From contig NZ_BMTR01000005.1 in NCBI RefSeq assembly GCF_014649775.1, positions 1 through 64,000 on the forward strand: DNA of 64,000 nucleotides, written 5' to 3'. Numbering within the stretch: the first letter of the stretch is position 1; every line of letters begins with the position of its first letter. The notes beneath the pieces were generated by a model that ran no database searches, was not told where the DNA came from, and was given only the letters and a program-made list of their open reading frames with translations. Shown one piece after another: positions 8,131 through 17,747 of this stretch. The stretch is from Streptomyces longisporoflavus (GTDB taxonomy: Bacteria; Actinomycetota; Actinomycetes; Streptomycetales; Streptomycetaceae). The translations under genes were made by a program, and so were the position numbers.

Positions 8131-8978
8131 CAGGTCAGCAGTCCCGTGCGGATCGGCTCGTGCTCGTCGGCCGAGTGCGGATGTACGTGGTCGTGGCCGG
8201 GCAGGGCGTGCTGGCCGACCGCCTTCGGGGGCGGGCCGTCGTGCGTCACGCAGCCGTCGCGCAGGACGACCGCGCGGTCGATCAGCGGCTCCAGGGCGCC
8301 GAGCTCGTGCAGTACGAGCAGGACCGTCGTACCGGCCGCCACCTGCTCGCGCAGCGTCTGCGCGAGGATCTCCTGGCTGGCCAGGTCGACGCCCGCCATC
8401 GGCTCGTCCATGATCAGCAGCTCCGGCTCGGAGGCGAGCGCGCGGGCGATGAGGACGCGCTGGTGCTGGCCGCCGGAGAGGGCGCTCACGGAGTCCTTGG
8501 CGCGGTCGGCGAGACCGACGAGCCCGATGGCCCGGTCGACCGCCGCGCGGTCGGCCTTCGTCGTCCAGCCCAGCTTCGTGAGCTTCGTGCGCGAGAGGCG
8601 GCCCGACGAGACGACCTCGCGGATCGTCGCGGGGACGCCGCTCGCGGCCGTGGTGCGCTGCGGTACGTAGCCGATGCGGGCCCACTGCCTGAAGCGCTTC
8701 AGGGGGGTGCCGAAGAGGCTTATGTCACCGCCGGTCAGGGGGACTTGGCCGATCACGGAGCGGACGGCGGTGGACTTGCCCGAGCCGTTCGCGCCGAGCA
8801 GGGCGACGACCTCACCGGGCTTGACGGTGAGGTCGATGCCGCGCAGCACGGGGCGCGCGCCGAGGGTGGCCGTGGCCGCCCGCACGGATATGACGGGCGG
8901 GGTGGGCCCCGCTGTGTCCGGGGCTTTGTCGGCTCCCATGGCGTGCGCCTCCGATGCTGCTGCCTGCTGTTCGATCAC
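8130..8978 (-). CDS. znuC: Zinc ABC transporter ATP-binding protein ZnuC
   Basis: This 282-aa ATPase has Walker A GANGSGKST, signature LSGGQHQRVLIARAL, Walker B ELLIMDEP and the H-loop LVLHE. The C-terminus is histidine-rich (GQHALPGHDHVHPHSADEH), which fits a zinc system. The GTG start at 8978 overlaps the znuA stop as GTGA. A possible internal ATG at residue 14 exists, but the overlapping start fits the operon. Confidence 0.95.
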   Translation of the reverse strand: MIEQQAAASEAHAMGADKAPDTAGPTPPVISVRAATATLGARPVLRGIDLTVKPGEVVALLGANGSGKSTAVRSVIGQVPLTGGDISLFGTPLKRFRQWARIGYVPQRTTAASGVPATIREVVSSGRLSRTKLTKLGWTTKADRAAVDRAIGLVGLADRAKDSVSALSGGQHQRVLIARALASEPELLIMDEPMAGVDLASQEILAQTLREQVAAGTTVLLVLHELGALEPLIDRAVVLRDGCVTHDGPPPKAVGQHALPGHDHVHPHSADEHEPIRTGLLT

Positions 8979-9976
8979 TTCGCGCCGAGGGCCTTCTGCA
9001 GCGCGGCGAGGTTGGATTCCATGACCCCGATGTAGTCATCGCCCTTGGACTTGTCCGTAATTCCCTCGAGGGGGTCAAGGACGTCGGTCTTCAGGCCCGC
9101 GTCGTTCGCGAGGGTCTTGGCGGTCTTGTCGCTGGCGAGGGTCTCGAAGAACACCGTGGAGACCTTGTCCTCCTCGGCGATGTCCTGGAGCTCCTTGATG
9201 CGGGCGGGGCTCGGGTCCGACTCGGGGTCGATGCCGGAGATGCCCTCCTGGTCCAGGCCGTAGCGCTCGGCGAGGTAGCCGAAGGCGGAGTGCGTGGTGA
9301 TGAAGGTCTTGGTCTTGGTGTCCTTCAGGCCGCCCTCGAACTTCGTGTTCAGGGCGTCCAGCTTCTCGACCAGGGCCTTCGTGTTCTTCTTGTACGCCGC
9401 CGCGTGGTCGGGGTCGGCCTTCTCCAGCGCCTTGCCTACGCCCTCGGCGACCTCGGCGTACTTCACCGGGTCGAGCCAGATGTGCGGGTCGGCGCCGGCT
9501 TCGCCTTCTTCGTCGTGGCCGTGCTCGTCTTCCTCGTGGCCGTGCTCGTCCTCGGCGTGCTTCTCGCCCTCGTGGCCGTGGTCGTGGCCGACCCCCGTGC
9601 CGTGCTTCTCCAGCTTGGTGAGGGTCGCGGCATCCACGGTGTTCTTCACGCCGGACTGGCCGATGGCGTCGTCGACGGCGGGCTGGATGCCCTTGAGGTA
9701 GAGGATGACGTCCGATTCGCCGAGGGTGGCGGTCTGCCTCGGGCTGAGCTCCAGGTCGTGCGGCTCGACACCCGGCTTGGTCAGGGTGTCCACGGAGACG
9801 TGGTCGCCGCCGATCTCCTGCGCCAGGTACTGCATGGGGTAGAACGACGCCGTCACGTTCAGCTTGCCGTCGTTCTTGTCCGCGGCGCTGGAGGAGGAGC
9901 AGGCGGACAGGGCCGTGAGGCCGAGGACCGTGGCGGAGGCGACAGCGGCGGTGGGTATCAGGCGACGTACGTTCAT
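8975..9976 (-). CDS. znuA: Zinc ABC transporter substrate-binding lipoprotein ZnuA
   Basis: This metal-binding receptor is anchored outside the membrane. It starts MNVRRLIPTAAVAS with a lipobox at TALSACSSSS. The core is the cluster A-I fold with PHDLELSP and DPHIWLDP metal ligands. The His/Asp/Glu-rich loop (HDHGHEGEKHAEDEHGHEEDE split by Glu blocks, about residues 130-165) is typical of zinc-specific members. A further ATG lies 9 nt upstream (9985), inside a Zur box, so 9976 is chosen. No clear ribosome site is present, so the mRNA may be leaderless or very short-leadered. It is first in the znuA-znuC-znuB operon. Confidence 0.94.
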   Translation of the reverse strand: MNVRRLIPTAAVASATVLGLTALSACSSSSAADKNDGKLNVTASFYPMQYLAQEIGGDHVSVDTLTKPGVEPHDLELSPRQTATLGESDVILYLKGIQPAVDDAIGQSGVKNTVDAATLTKLEKHGTGVGHDHGHEGEKHAEDEHGHEEDEHGHDEEGEAGADPHIWLDPVKYAEVAEGVGKALEKADPDHAAAYKKNTKALVEKLDALNTKFEGGLKDTKTKTFITTHSAFGYLAERYGLDQEGISGIDPESDPSPARIKELQDIAEEDKVSTVFFETLASDKTAKTLANDAGLKTDVLDPLEGITDKSKGDDYIGVMESNLAALQKALGAK

Positions 9977-10012
9977 GACACTCATTTTCAACAAATCTGG
10001 AAACGATTGTCA
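9976..10012. promoter_or_regulatory. Two Zur-box-like palindromes upstream of znuA
   Basis: Read on the minus strand, TGACAATCGTTTCCA (9998-10012) and TGAAAATGAGTGTCA (9976-9990) match the TGAAAATGATTTTCA Zur consensus at about 11/15 and 13/15 positions. The second abuts the chosen znuA start codon. They are the expected control point for zinc-dependent repression by the zur gene at 6704. Confidence 0.85.
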
Positions 10013-10120
10013 ACTAGCGGTTGGGACCGGGATGGACCGGTATCCGATTTGATTAGGGGGGTAAGGCCGCCGGTAACCTGAAGCATTCGCTTCGCCCACC
10101 GTCGTAATGAAGAGAGCACC

Positions 10121-11500
<1,380 letters not shown>

Positions 11501-11543
11501 CGCCTCCAGCCCTCTCGGCGTCCGCCGCTGAGTGAAGGTTGAA

Positions 11544-11580
11544 AGAAGCCCCCGGTTCCGACTCGGAACCGGGGGCTTCT
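11544..11580 (+). terminator. Terminator after glyS
   Basis: A perfect 17-bp stem (AGAAGCCCCCGGTTCCG and complement) has a 3-nt ACT loop. It lies just 18 nt ahead of the next start codon. Confidence 0.9.
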
Positions 11581-11597
11581 GCTGCACACTGTTCGCC

Positions 11598-11804
11598 ATG
11601 CCTTCGATGACCACGAGCAAGGTCAGCAGATGGGACCAGCACGGGCGCGAGCATGTCGTGCACGTGCGAAAGGCGGGCGTCCAGCGGCAGTTGCGCTGCG
11701 ATACGTGCGGCTGGGGGAAACGGGTCCAGTTCCTGCCGTGGCTCAAGGCGGAGGAACATCTCGCCGGGGAGCATCAGGCGACGGTGGATCCCTCGGTGCC
11801 GTGA
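11598..11804 (+). CDS. Small conserved hypothetical protein
   Basis: This 68-aa protein starts MPSMTTSKVSRWDQHG at the ATG at 11598 (an in-frame ATG at 11607 is also possible). It has a CDTCGWGK segment followed by FLPWLKAEEHLAGEH. The CxxC with downstream His pair could bind one zinc. I recognise no named domain. Its position right after the glyS terminator suggests its own weak promoter or read-through. Confidence 0.75.
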   Translation: MPSMTTSKVSRWDQHGREHVVHVRKAGVQRQLRCDTCGWGKRVQFLPWLKAEEHLAGEHQATVDPSVP

Positions 11805-11857
11805 GCGCGGATCGGTGCCGTGGGCGCGGAGGTGAGCGGCCGTATCCGCTCCCGGCG

Positions 11858-12286
11858 TCAGCCGAACCGCCGCACGAATCTACGCTGCCACGGGGTCTCC
11901 ACCGCCCGCGGCGCATAGTGCTCCCGCACATACGCGACCGCCTCGGCGCCCGGCACTCCGTCCAGTACCGCGACGCACGCCAGCGCCGTTCCCGTACGCC
12001 CCTGTCCGCCGCCGCACGCGACCTCGACCCGCTCGGTCTCCGCGCGCTCCCACGCCTCGCGCAGGGCGGCTGCCGTCGCCGTGCGGTCGGTGGGCAGGCG
12101 GAAGTCGGGCCAGCGCAGCCAGCGGGACTCCCAGTCCACGGTGGGCGGCTCCTTGCCGAGGAGGTACAGCGCGTAGTCCGGGGTCGGGCCCTCGGGGAGG
12201 GGGTGGCGCAGGCCCCGGCCGCGGATGAGGCGGCCCGAGGGGAGCCGCAGTACGCCTGATGCCGTGGGGTCCCAAGTCGCGGTCAT
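11858..12286 (-). CDS. Protein-tyrosine phosphatase-like protein
   Basis: This 142-aa protein carries the CX5R phosphatase loop CGGGQGRTGT, with Cys91 and Arg97, in a small dual-specificity-like fold (DWESRWLRWPDFRLP before it). The substrate is unknown. There is no signal peptide, so it is cytoplasmic. It stands alone, 20 nt downstream of the MFS gene on the same strand, and could be the distal gene of that unit. Confidence 0.8.
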   Translation of the reverse strand: MTATWDPTASGVLRLPSGRLIRGRGLRHPLPEGPTPDYALYLLGKEPPTVDWESRWLRWPDFRLPTDRTATAAALREAWERAETERVEVACGGGQGRTGTALACVAVLDGVPGAEAVAYVREHYAPRAVETPWQRRFVRRFG

Positions 12287-12305
12287 GGCGCGAGAGTAGT
12301 CCGGC

Positions 12306-13787
12306 TCAGGGCCGCGTCGAGTGCTGGTCCGGGTGTGCTGTGTCCGCAGCCGGTCCTTGCGCGTCGGTCGCCAGGCGCTCGGCCGTCCGCCGTGCCGTCT
12401 TGCCCGCCCACCGGCCGCTCGTCAGCGCGCCGAGGAGCAGGACCGCGAGACCGCAGCCCGCGATGATCCACCAGGCGGGGCGGCTCGCCTCCGTGAAGGT
12501 GGCGGCGTACGACGAGGACCCCACCCCGGAGGCGAGGACCGCGCCGATGACCGCGACGCCCAGGGTCTGGCCGATCTGGCGGCTCGTGGAGGCGACGGCG
12601 GCGGCGACGCCTGCCTGGGCGCGGGGCATTCCGGAGACGGCGGTGTTGGTGATGGGGGCGTTCACGAAGCCGAAGCCGAGACCGAAGAGGACGTAGCCGA
12701 TGAAGAGCGTCGCGTTCTCGGTCTCCGCGTCGAAGGCGGCGAACAGGACCCCCGAGACCGTCATCGAGACCCCCGCGATCAGGAGGGGCAGACGGGGGCC
12801 GCGGCTGCCGACCAGGCGGCCCGAGAGCGGGGCGCAGACCAGCGTCATCACGGCCATCGGCAGCATCCACACGCCCGCGTGCAGGGCGTTCAGGCCGCGT
12901 ACGTTCTGGAGGTACAGCGTGGAGAGGAAGAGGAACCCGCCGAGCGCGGCGAAGGCGCAGACCGCGATCACCGTGGCCCCGCTGAAGGGCGCCGAGCGGA
13001 AGAAGCGCAGGTCGATGAGGGGGTCCACGCGGCGCGGCTCGTAGAGGAGCAGACCGACGAGGGCGAGGAGCGCGACACCGGCGAACGCCATGATCAGCGG
13101 CGACGTCCAGCCCGCCGTCGGGGCCTCGATGATCGCGTACGTCAGGGCGCCGAGCAGCGCGATGACCAGGAGCTGGCCGACGGGGTCGGGGCGGCGCGGC
13201 CTGGGGGCGCGGGACTCGGGGACGTAGCGGATGGTGAGGAGCAGCGCCGCGAGGCCGACCGGCAGGTTGATCCAGAAGATGGAGCGCCAGCCGACGGAGT
13301 CCACCAGGAGGCCGCCCACGATCGGGCCCGCGGCCATGGAGATGCCGACCACCCCGCCCCACACGCCGATGGCGCGGGCCCGTTCGCGCGGATCGGTGAA
13401 GGTGTTGGTGATGATCGACATCGCGACCGGGTTGAGCATGGAGCCGCCGACGGCCTGCGCCATGCGGAAGGCCACGAGGGACTCGAGATTGGGCGCGAGG
13501 GAGCATGCGACGGACGCGACCGTGAAGATCACGAGCCCCACCTTGAAGATCTTCTGCCGCCCGACCCGGTCCGCCGTGGACCCCGCGAGCATGAGGAGCG
13601 CGGCGAGTACGAGGGTGTAGGCGTCGATCGTCCACTGCATCCCCGAGATGCTGGTCCCGAACTCCCGCGCCATGGTCGGCAGGGCGACGTTCAGAACGGT
13701 GTTGTCGAGGCTGACGATGAGCAGGCTCATGCAGCAGATGGCGAGAACGAGCATGCGTCGGCGGTGCGTCAGCTCTTGCGGGGACAT
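12306..13787 (-). CDS. MFS multidrug exporter (DHA2/EmrB-QacA type)
   Basis: This 493-aa protein with about 14 membrane segments has the DHA2 landmarks: LDNTVLNVALPTMAREF in the first segment (motif D1), GSTADRVGRQKIF between segments 2 and 3 (motif A) and GGSMLNPVAMSIITNTF. It probably exports drugs or metabolites with proton exchange. The start MSPQELTHRRRM at 13787 is chosen because the extra 56 upstream residues of the open frame are Gly/Arg/Pro-rich and unlike the family. No adjacent regulator is obvious. The next gene upstream is another exporter of a similar class. Confidence 0.9.
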   Translation of the reverse strand: MSPQELTHRRRMLVLAICCMSLLIVSLDNTVLNVALPTMAREFGTSISGMQWTIDAYTLVLAALLMLAGSTADRVGRQKIFKVGLVIFTVASVACSLAPNLESLVAFRMAQAVGGSMLNPVAMSIITNTFTDPRERARAIGVWGGVVGISMAAGPIVGGLLVDSVGWRSIFWINLPVGLAALLLTIRYVPESRAPRPRRPDPVGQLLVIALLGALTYAIIEAPTAGWTSPLIMAFAGVALLALVGLLLYEPRRVDPLIDLRFFRSAPFSGATVIAVCAFAALGGFLFLSTLYLQNVRGLNALHAGVWMLPMAVMTLVCAPLSGRLVGSRGPRLPLLIAGVSMTVSGVLFAAFDAETENATLFIGYVLFGLGFGFVNAPITNTAVSGMPRAQAGVAAAVASTSRQIGQTLGVAVIGAVLASGVGSSSYAATFTEASRPAWWIIAGCGLAVLLLGALTSGRWAGKTARRTAERLATDAQGPAADTAHPDQHSTRP

Positions 13788-13967
13788 GTATTCGACGGTA
13801 TCCCGCCCCCTCGGCATCCCGCCCGCGGGCAACCACGACGGACCCGCACCGTGCCGAGGACCGTCCGGGGGCGCCCCGTGAGGGGCGCGGGGAACGGCGC
13901 GAGCAACCACGACGGGCCCGCACCGCACCCAGAGGCACCCGCACCCGCCCCGCACCGAGAGGCCCCC

Positions 13968-15440
13968 TCAGGCCAGCCGCCGAGGCAACCGCAGGCTAAG
14001 GAGTGCCAAGCCGATCAGCCCGATCAGTTGTGCCCCAAGGACGATCGCGAACGCGTCCCGCATGCCCGCGCCCGGCACCAGGGCCAGGAACAGGGAGCCC
14101 AGGGTGGCGACGCCGAGGGCCAGGCAGGACTGCTGGACCGTCGCCGCGAGCCCACTGCCCGCGCCCGCCTTCGCCGCCGGTACCGCGGCGAGCACGATGC
14201 GGTAGTAGAGGGCGAGCTGCACGCCCTGGCCGAGTCCGCACAGGGCCAGGCCGGGCGCCAGAACGAGCGGGGTCAGCGAGGCGTACGGCGTCCACAGCAC
14301 CGTAAGGGCGATCAGCGCGAGCCCGGCGCCGTGCACCAGCGCGCACAGCGTCAGCGCGCGACTGCCGACGCGCGTCACCAGGCGCGGCGCCAGCATCGAC
14401 GCCGCGAATTGCGCGACGCCCATGGGGATCAGGGTCAGGCCGGCCTTGAGAGGGCTGAAGCCCAGCCACTGCTGGAGCGCGACCGCGCTGACGAACATCC
14501 AGCCGGCGAAGCCGGTGAAGATGGGCAGCCCGAGGACCAGCCCCCTGCGCACGCCGGGCTCGCGAAGAAGCGAGGGAGGCAGCAGCGGGCTCCCGCCGGT
14601 GCGCTCGGCACGCAGCTCGACGCGGGCGAAGCACCAGGCGAGGAGCGGCGACGCGGCCAGGAACAGTACCGACCACAGGGGCCAGCCCGCGGCCCTGCCC
14701 TCGGTCAGCGGCAGCAGCAGCGCGATCAGCGTCGCGGCGAGCAGCAACGTGCCGCCGATGTCGCTCCGGGTGGGCTGCCCGGCACGGCTGTCCGGCACCG
14801 AGCGCACCGCGCAGAGCAGCGCGGCGACCGCCACCGGCGCGTTCACCAGGAACACCGCGCGCCAGCCGCTGCCGGCCAGATCGGCGGAGACCAGGACGCC
14901 GCCGAGCACCTGGCCGAGGATGACGGAGATGCCGCCCACCGAGCCGTAGAGGGCGACCGCCTTCGAGCGCCGCTCGCCCCGCGTCGTCGCGTGGATGGTG
15001 GCGAGCACCTGCGGCAGCATCAGCGCGGACGCCGCGCCCTGGGCGACGCGCGCCCCCACCAGCCACCAGGCGCCGGGGGCGAGCCCGCAGGCCAGCGAGG
15101 TCACGCCGAAGGCGGCGACACCCCAGAGGAAGAGCCTGCGGCGCCCGTACGTGTCGCCGAGCCGCCCGCCGAGCACGAGCAGCACGGCGTACGCGACGGC
15201 GTAGCCCGCGACGACCATCTCCAGGGTGGCGGGGGAGGCGTGCAGGTCGTGTTCGATGCTGGGCAGGGCGACGTTGACGATGAAGAAGTCGATCATCGGG
15301 AGCGCGGCGCCGAGCAGGATGGTGACGAGGCCGAGCGGGGTCAGGGCGGGGGAAGCGGCTGCGGCGTGCGCGGTGGCCGGGGCGTGCGCGGTGGCCGGGG
15401 CGGGCTTCAGGACGCGTGCCGTGGAGTTCGTCAGGTTCAC
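13968..15440 (-). CDS. MFS exporter (DHA2-like), divergent from an XRE regulator
   Basis: This 490-aa polytopic protein starts MNLTNSTARVLKPAP with an Ala/Pro-rich N-terminus (APATAHAPATAHAAAA, partly a direct repeat). First segment motif MIDFFIVNVALPSIE and motif A GGRLGDTYGRRRLF place it in the major facilitator superfamily, 14-segment drug exporter group. It is divergently transcribed from the regulator at 15542, and a double CCTGGTACC site lies between them, so export is likely controlled by that regulator. Confidence 0.9.
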   Translation of the reverse strand: MNLTNSTARVLKPAPATAHAPATAHAAAASPALTPLGLVTILLGAALPMIDFFIVNVALPSIEHDLHASPATLEMVVAGYAVAYAVLLVLGGRLGDTYGRRRLFLWGVAAFGVTSLACGLAPGAWWLVGARVAQGAASALMLPQVLATIHATTRGERRSKAVALYGSVGGISVILGQVLGGVLVSADLAGSGWRAVFLVNAPVAVAALLCAVRSVPDSRAGQPTRSDIGGTLLLAATLIALLLPLTEGRAAGWPLWSVLFLAASPLLAWCFARVELRAERTGGSPLLPPSLLREPGVRRGLVLGLPIFTGFAGWMFVSAVALQQWLGFSPLKAGLTLIPMGVAQFAASMLAPRLVTRVGSRALTLCALVHGAGLALIALTVLWTPYASLTPLVLAPGLALCGLGQGVQLALYYRIVLAAVPAAKAGAGSGLAATVQQSCLALGVATLGSLFLALVPGAGMRDAFAIVLGAQLIGLIGLALLSLRLPRRLA

Positions 15441-15466
15441 GAGTACGACGCTCGTCGAACATTCAG

Positions 15467-15497
15467 CCTGGTACCAGAGTCTCTTTATCCTGGTACC
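15467..15497. promoter_or_regulatory. Candidate operator: CCTGGTACC twice, 22 bp apart
   Basis: CCTGGTACC occurs at 15467-15475 and 15489-15497, each containing the palindrome GGTACC. A start-to-start spacing of 22 bp puts both on one face of the helix (two turns). It lies in the divergent MFS/regulator intergenic region. Confidence 0.6.
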
Positions 15498-15541
15498 TGC
15501 ACTACCTGGAAACAGGGTCGGAGTGCGGGCAAGCTGTCCCC

Positions 15542-16528
15542 ATGCCCGTTCCCGCGTCCCTTCCCGCGCCCGTTCACACGGACACCGCGGCGCCTGCCCC
15601 GCAGGGCGACCGCATCCGCCGCAGCGAGCTCGCCGACTTCCTCCGCAGCCGCCGCGAGCGCATCACGCCCGAGCAGGCGGGCCTGCCGCGCGGCAAGCGC
15701 CGCCGCACGCCGGGCCTGCGCCGCGAGGAGGTCGCGCATCTCTCCACGGTCGGCGTCACCTGGTACACGTGGCTGGAGCAGGGCCGCGCCATCCACGTGT
15801 CGGCCCAGGTGCTCGACGCGCTGTCCCGCGCCCTGATGCTGGACGCCGGTGAGCGCGCCCACCTCTTCCAGCTCGCGGGCACGGCCGACCCCTCGCCGGC
15901 CGCCGAGATCGCGTCGGTCCCGCAGGGCCTGCTGCGGATCGTCACGCAGCTGGAGCCGTACCCCGCCTGCGTCCAGAACGCCCGCTACGACATCCTCGCC
16001 TACAACGCCACGTACGGAAATCTCCTCGCCGACCTCGACGTGCTGCCGCCCGAGGACCGCAACTGCATGTGGCTGACCTTCACGCATCCCGCCTGGCAGG
16101 CCGCCATGGAGGACCGGGACGAGACGATGCGCCGGATGGTCGCGCGCTTCCGGGCGCGGATGGCCGGGCACCTCGCGGACCCGGCGTGGAAGACGCTGCT
16201 CAGGAGGATGCGCAAGGCGTCACCGGTCTTCTGCGAACTGTGGGAGCGGCACGAGGTGATGCAGGCCGTCGACCAGTCGAAACGGTTCAACAACTCCGCG
16301 GTGGGCCCGCTGCACTTCACGTACCACGGCCTGTGGCTCGGCCCGGCCGAGGGACCGCGCCTGGGCACGTACGTCCCGGCGGACGCCCGCTCGCAGACGG
16401 CCACGGAGGAGCTGTACCGCCTGGTGAAGGAGGGCCGCGTGGGCAGCCGCGCGAGCGGCGGCGCCGGCAGCGGTACGGGCGGTCCCGCGGGCGGCCGTAC
16501 GGGCAGTCCCGCGGATGAGGGACAATGA
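15542..16528 (+). CDS. XRE-family regulator with MmyB-like ligand-binding domain
   Basis: This 328-aa protein has an N-terminal HTH (RSELADFLRSRRERITPEQ, then LRREEVAHLSTVGVTWYTWLEQGR). A MmyB-like PAS-type domain follows (YDILAYNATYGNLLADLDVLP, NCMWLTFTHPAW). These regulators usually repress or activate a divergent transporter or oxidoreductase. The C-terminal tail is a Gly/Ser/Arg low-complexity stretch (GSGTGGPAGGRTG), likely disordered. The ATG at 15542 is preferred over an upstream in-frame start that would run through the operator. Confidence 0.88.
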   Translation: MPVPASLPAPVHTDTAAPAPQGDRIRRSELADFLRSRRERITPEQAGLPRGKRRRTPGLRREEVAHLSTVGVTWYTWLEQGRAIHVSAQVLDALSRALMLDAGERAHLFQLAGTADPSPAAEIASVPQGLLRIVTQLEPYPACVQNARYDILAYNATYGNLLADLDVLPPEDRNCMWLTFTHPAWQAAMEDRDETMRRMVARFRARMAGHLADPAWKTLLRRMRKASPVFCELWERHEVMQAVDQSKRFNNSAVGPLHFTYHGLWLGPAEGPRLGTYVPADARSQTATEELYRLVKEGRVGSRASGGAGSGTGGPAGGRTGSPADEGQ

Positions 16529-16587
16529 GAGGTCTGCCCCGGCTTTCCACGCCGCACCGAACAGTCTGCCCCGGAGGAACCCGCGCC

Positions 16588-17718
16588 ATGGAGCCCCAGC
16601 TTCAGATCGGCCCGCACGCCGTGCGGCCGCCCGTCGTGCTCGCGCCCATGGCGGGCATCACGAACGCGCCGTTCCGGACGCTGTGCCGTGAGTTCAGCGG
16701 GGGCAAGGGTCTCTTCGTCAGCGAGATGATCACGACGCGCGCCCTGGTCGAGCGCAACGAGAAGACCATGCAGCTGATCCACTTCGACGAGACCGAGAAG
16801 CCGCGGTCCATCCAGCTGTACGGCGTCGACCCCGCGACGGTCGGCAAGGCGGTCCGCATGATCGCCGAGGAGAACCTCGCCGACCACATCGACCTGAACT
16901 TCGGCTGCCCCGTCCCCAAGGTCACCCGCAAGGGCGGCGGCTCCGCCCTCCCGTACAAGAGGCCGCTCCTTCGCGCGATCCTCCGCGAGGCGGTCGCAGG
17001 GGCAGGTGACCTGCCGGTCACGATGAAGATGCGCAAGGGCATCAACGACGAGCACATCACCTTCCTCGACGCGGGCCGCATCGCCGTCGAGGAGGGCGTC
17101 ACGGCGATCGCCCTGCACGGCCGCACCGCCGCCCAGCACTACGGCGGCACCGCCGACTGGGACGCCATCGCCCGCCTCAAGGAGCACGTCCCCGAGATCC
17201 CCGTCCTCGGCAACGGCGACATCTGGTCCGCCGCCGACGCGCAGCGGATGATGAGGGAGACCGGCTGCGACGGCGTCGTGGTGGGCCGCGGCTGTCTCGG
17301 CCGCCCCTGGCTCTTCGGCGACCTGGTGGCCGCCTTCGAGGGCACGGGCGCGCCCAAGGCCCCGGACCTGCGCGAGGTCTCGAAGGTCATGATCCGCCAC
17401 GCGACCCTGCTCGGCGAGTGGATCGGCGACGAGGCGCGCGGCGTCATCGACTTCCGCAAGCACGTGGCCTGGTATCTCAAGGGCTTCGCCGTCGGCTCGG
17501 AGATGCGCAAGCGCCTCGCGATCACCTCGTCCCTCGCCGAACTCGAAGACGGGCTCGGCGAGTTGGACCTCGACCAGCCGTGGCCCACGGGCGCGGACGG
17601 CCCGCGCGGCCGTACGTCGGGCAACAACCGCGTGGTCCTGCCGGACGGCTGGCTGAAGGACCCGTACGACTGCGCAGGCATCAGCGAGGACGCGGAGCTG
17701 GACACGTCCGGCGGCTGA
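16588..17718 (+). CDS. dusB: tRNA-dihydrouridine synthase (DusB/NifR3 family)
   Basis: This 376-aa flavoenzyme reduces uridines in tRNA to dihydrouridine. Visible blocks are VVLAPMAGITNAPFRTL (FMN site), IQLYGVDP, the catalytic Cys motif LNFGCPVPKVTRKGGGSAL, and ALHGRTAAQHY. GGAGGA precedes the ATG at 16588. It is a core gene that ends about 30 nt before the convergent P450 gene, marking the left border of the accessory catabolic cluster. Confidence 0.95.
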   Translation: MEPQLQIGPHAVRPPVVLAPMAGITNAPFRTLCREFSGGKGLFVSEMITTRALVERNEKTMQLIHFDETEKPRSIQLYGVDPATVGKAVRMIAEENLADHIDLNFGCPVPKVTRKGGGSALPYKRPLLRAILREAVAGAGDLPVTMKMRKGINDEHITFLDAGRIAVEEGVTAIALHGRTAAQHYGGTADWDAIARLKEHVPEIPVLGNGDIWSAADAQRMMRETGCDGVVVGRGCLGRPWLFGDLVAAFEGTGAPKAPDLREVSKVMIRHATLLGEWIGDEARGVIDFRKHVAWYLKGFAVGSEMRKRLAITSSLAELEDGLGELDLDQPWPTGADGPRGRTSGNNRVVLPDGWLKDPYDCAGISEDAELDTSGG

Positions 17719-17747
17719 CGCGTCTACGCGCCTGAGCGTCTACGCGC

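Noticed and set aside
10013..10120. T-box leader for glyS
   Set aside because: The divergent gap is only about 110 nt and I see no T-box motif or specifier stem.
12321..15836. A 1171-codon plus-strand frame across two MFS genes
   Set aside because: It is the antisense of the two minus-strand exporters. High third-position GC creates long open antisense frames in Streptomyces.
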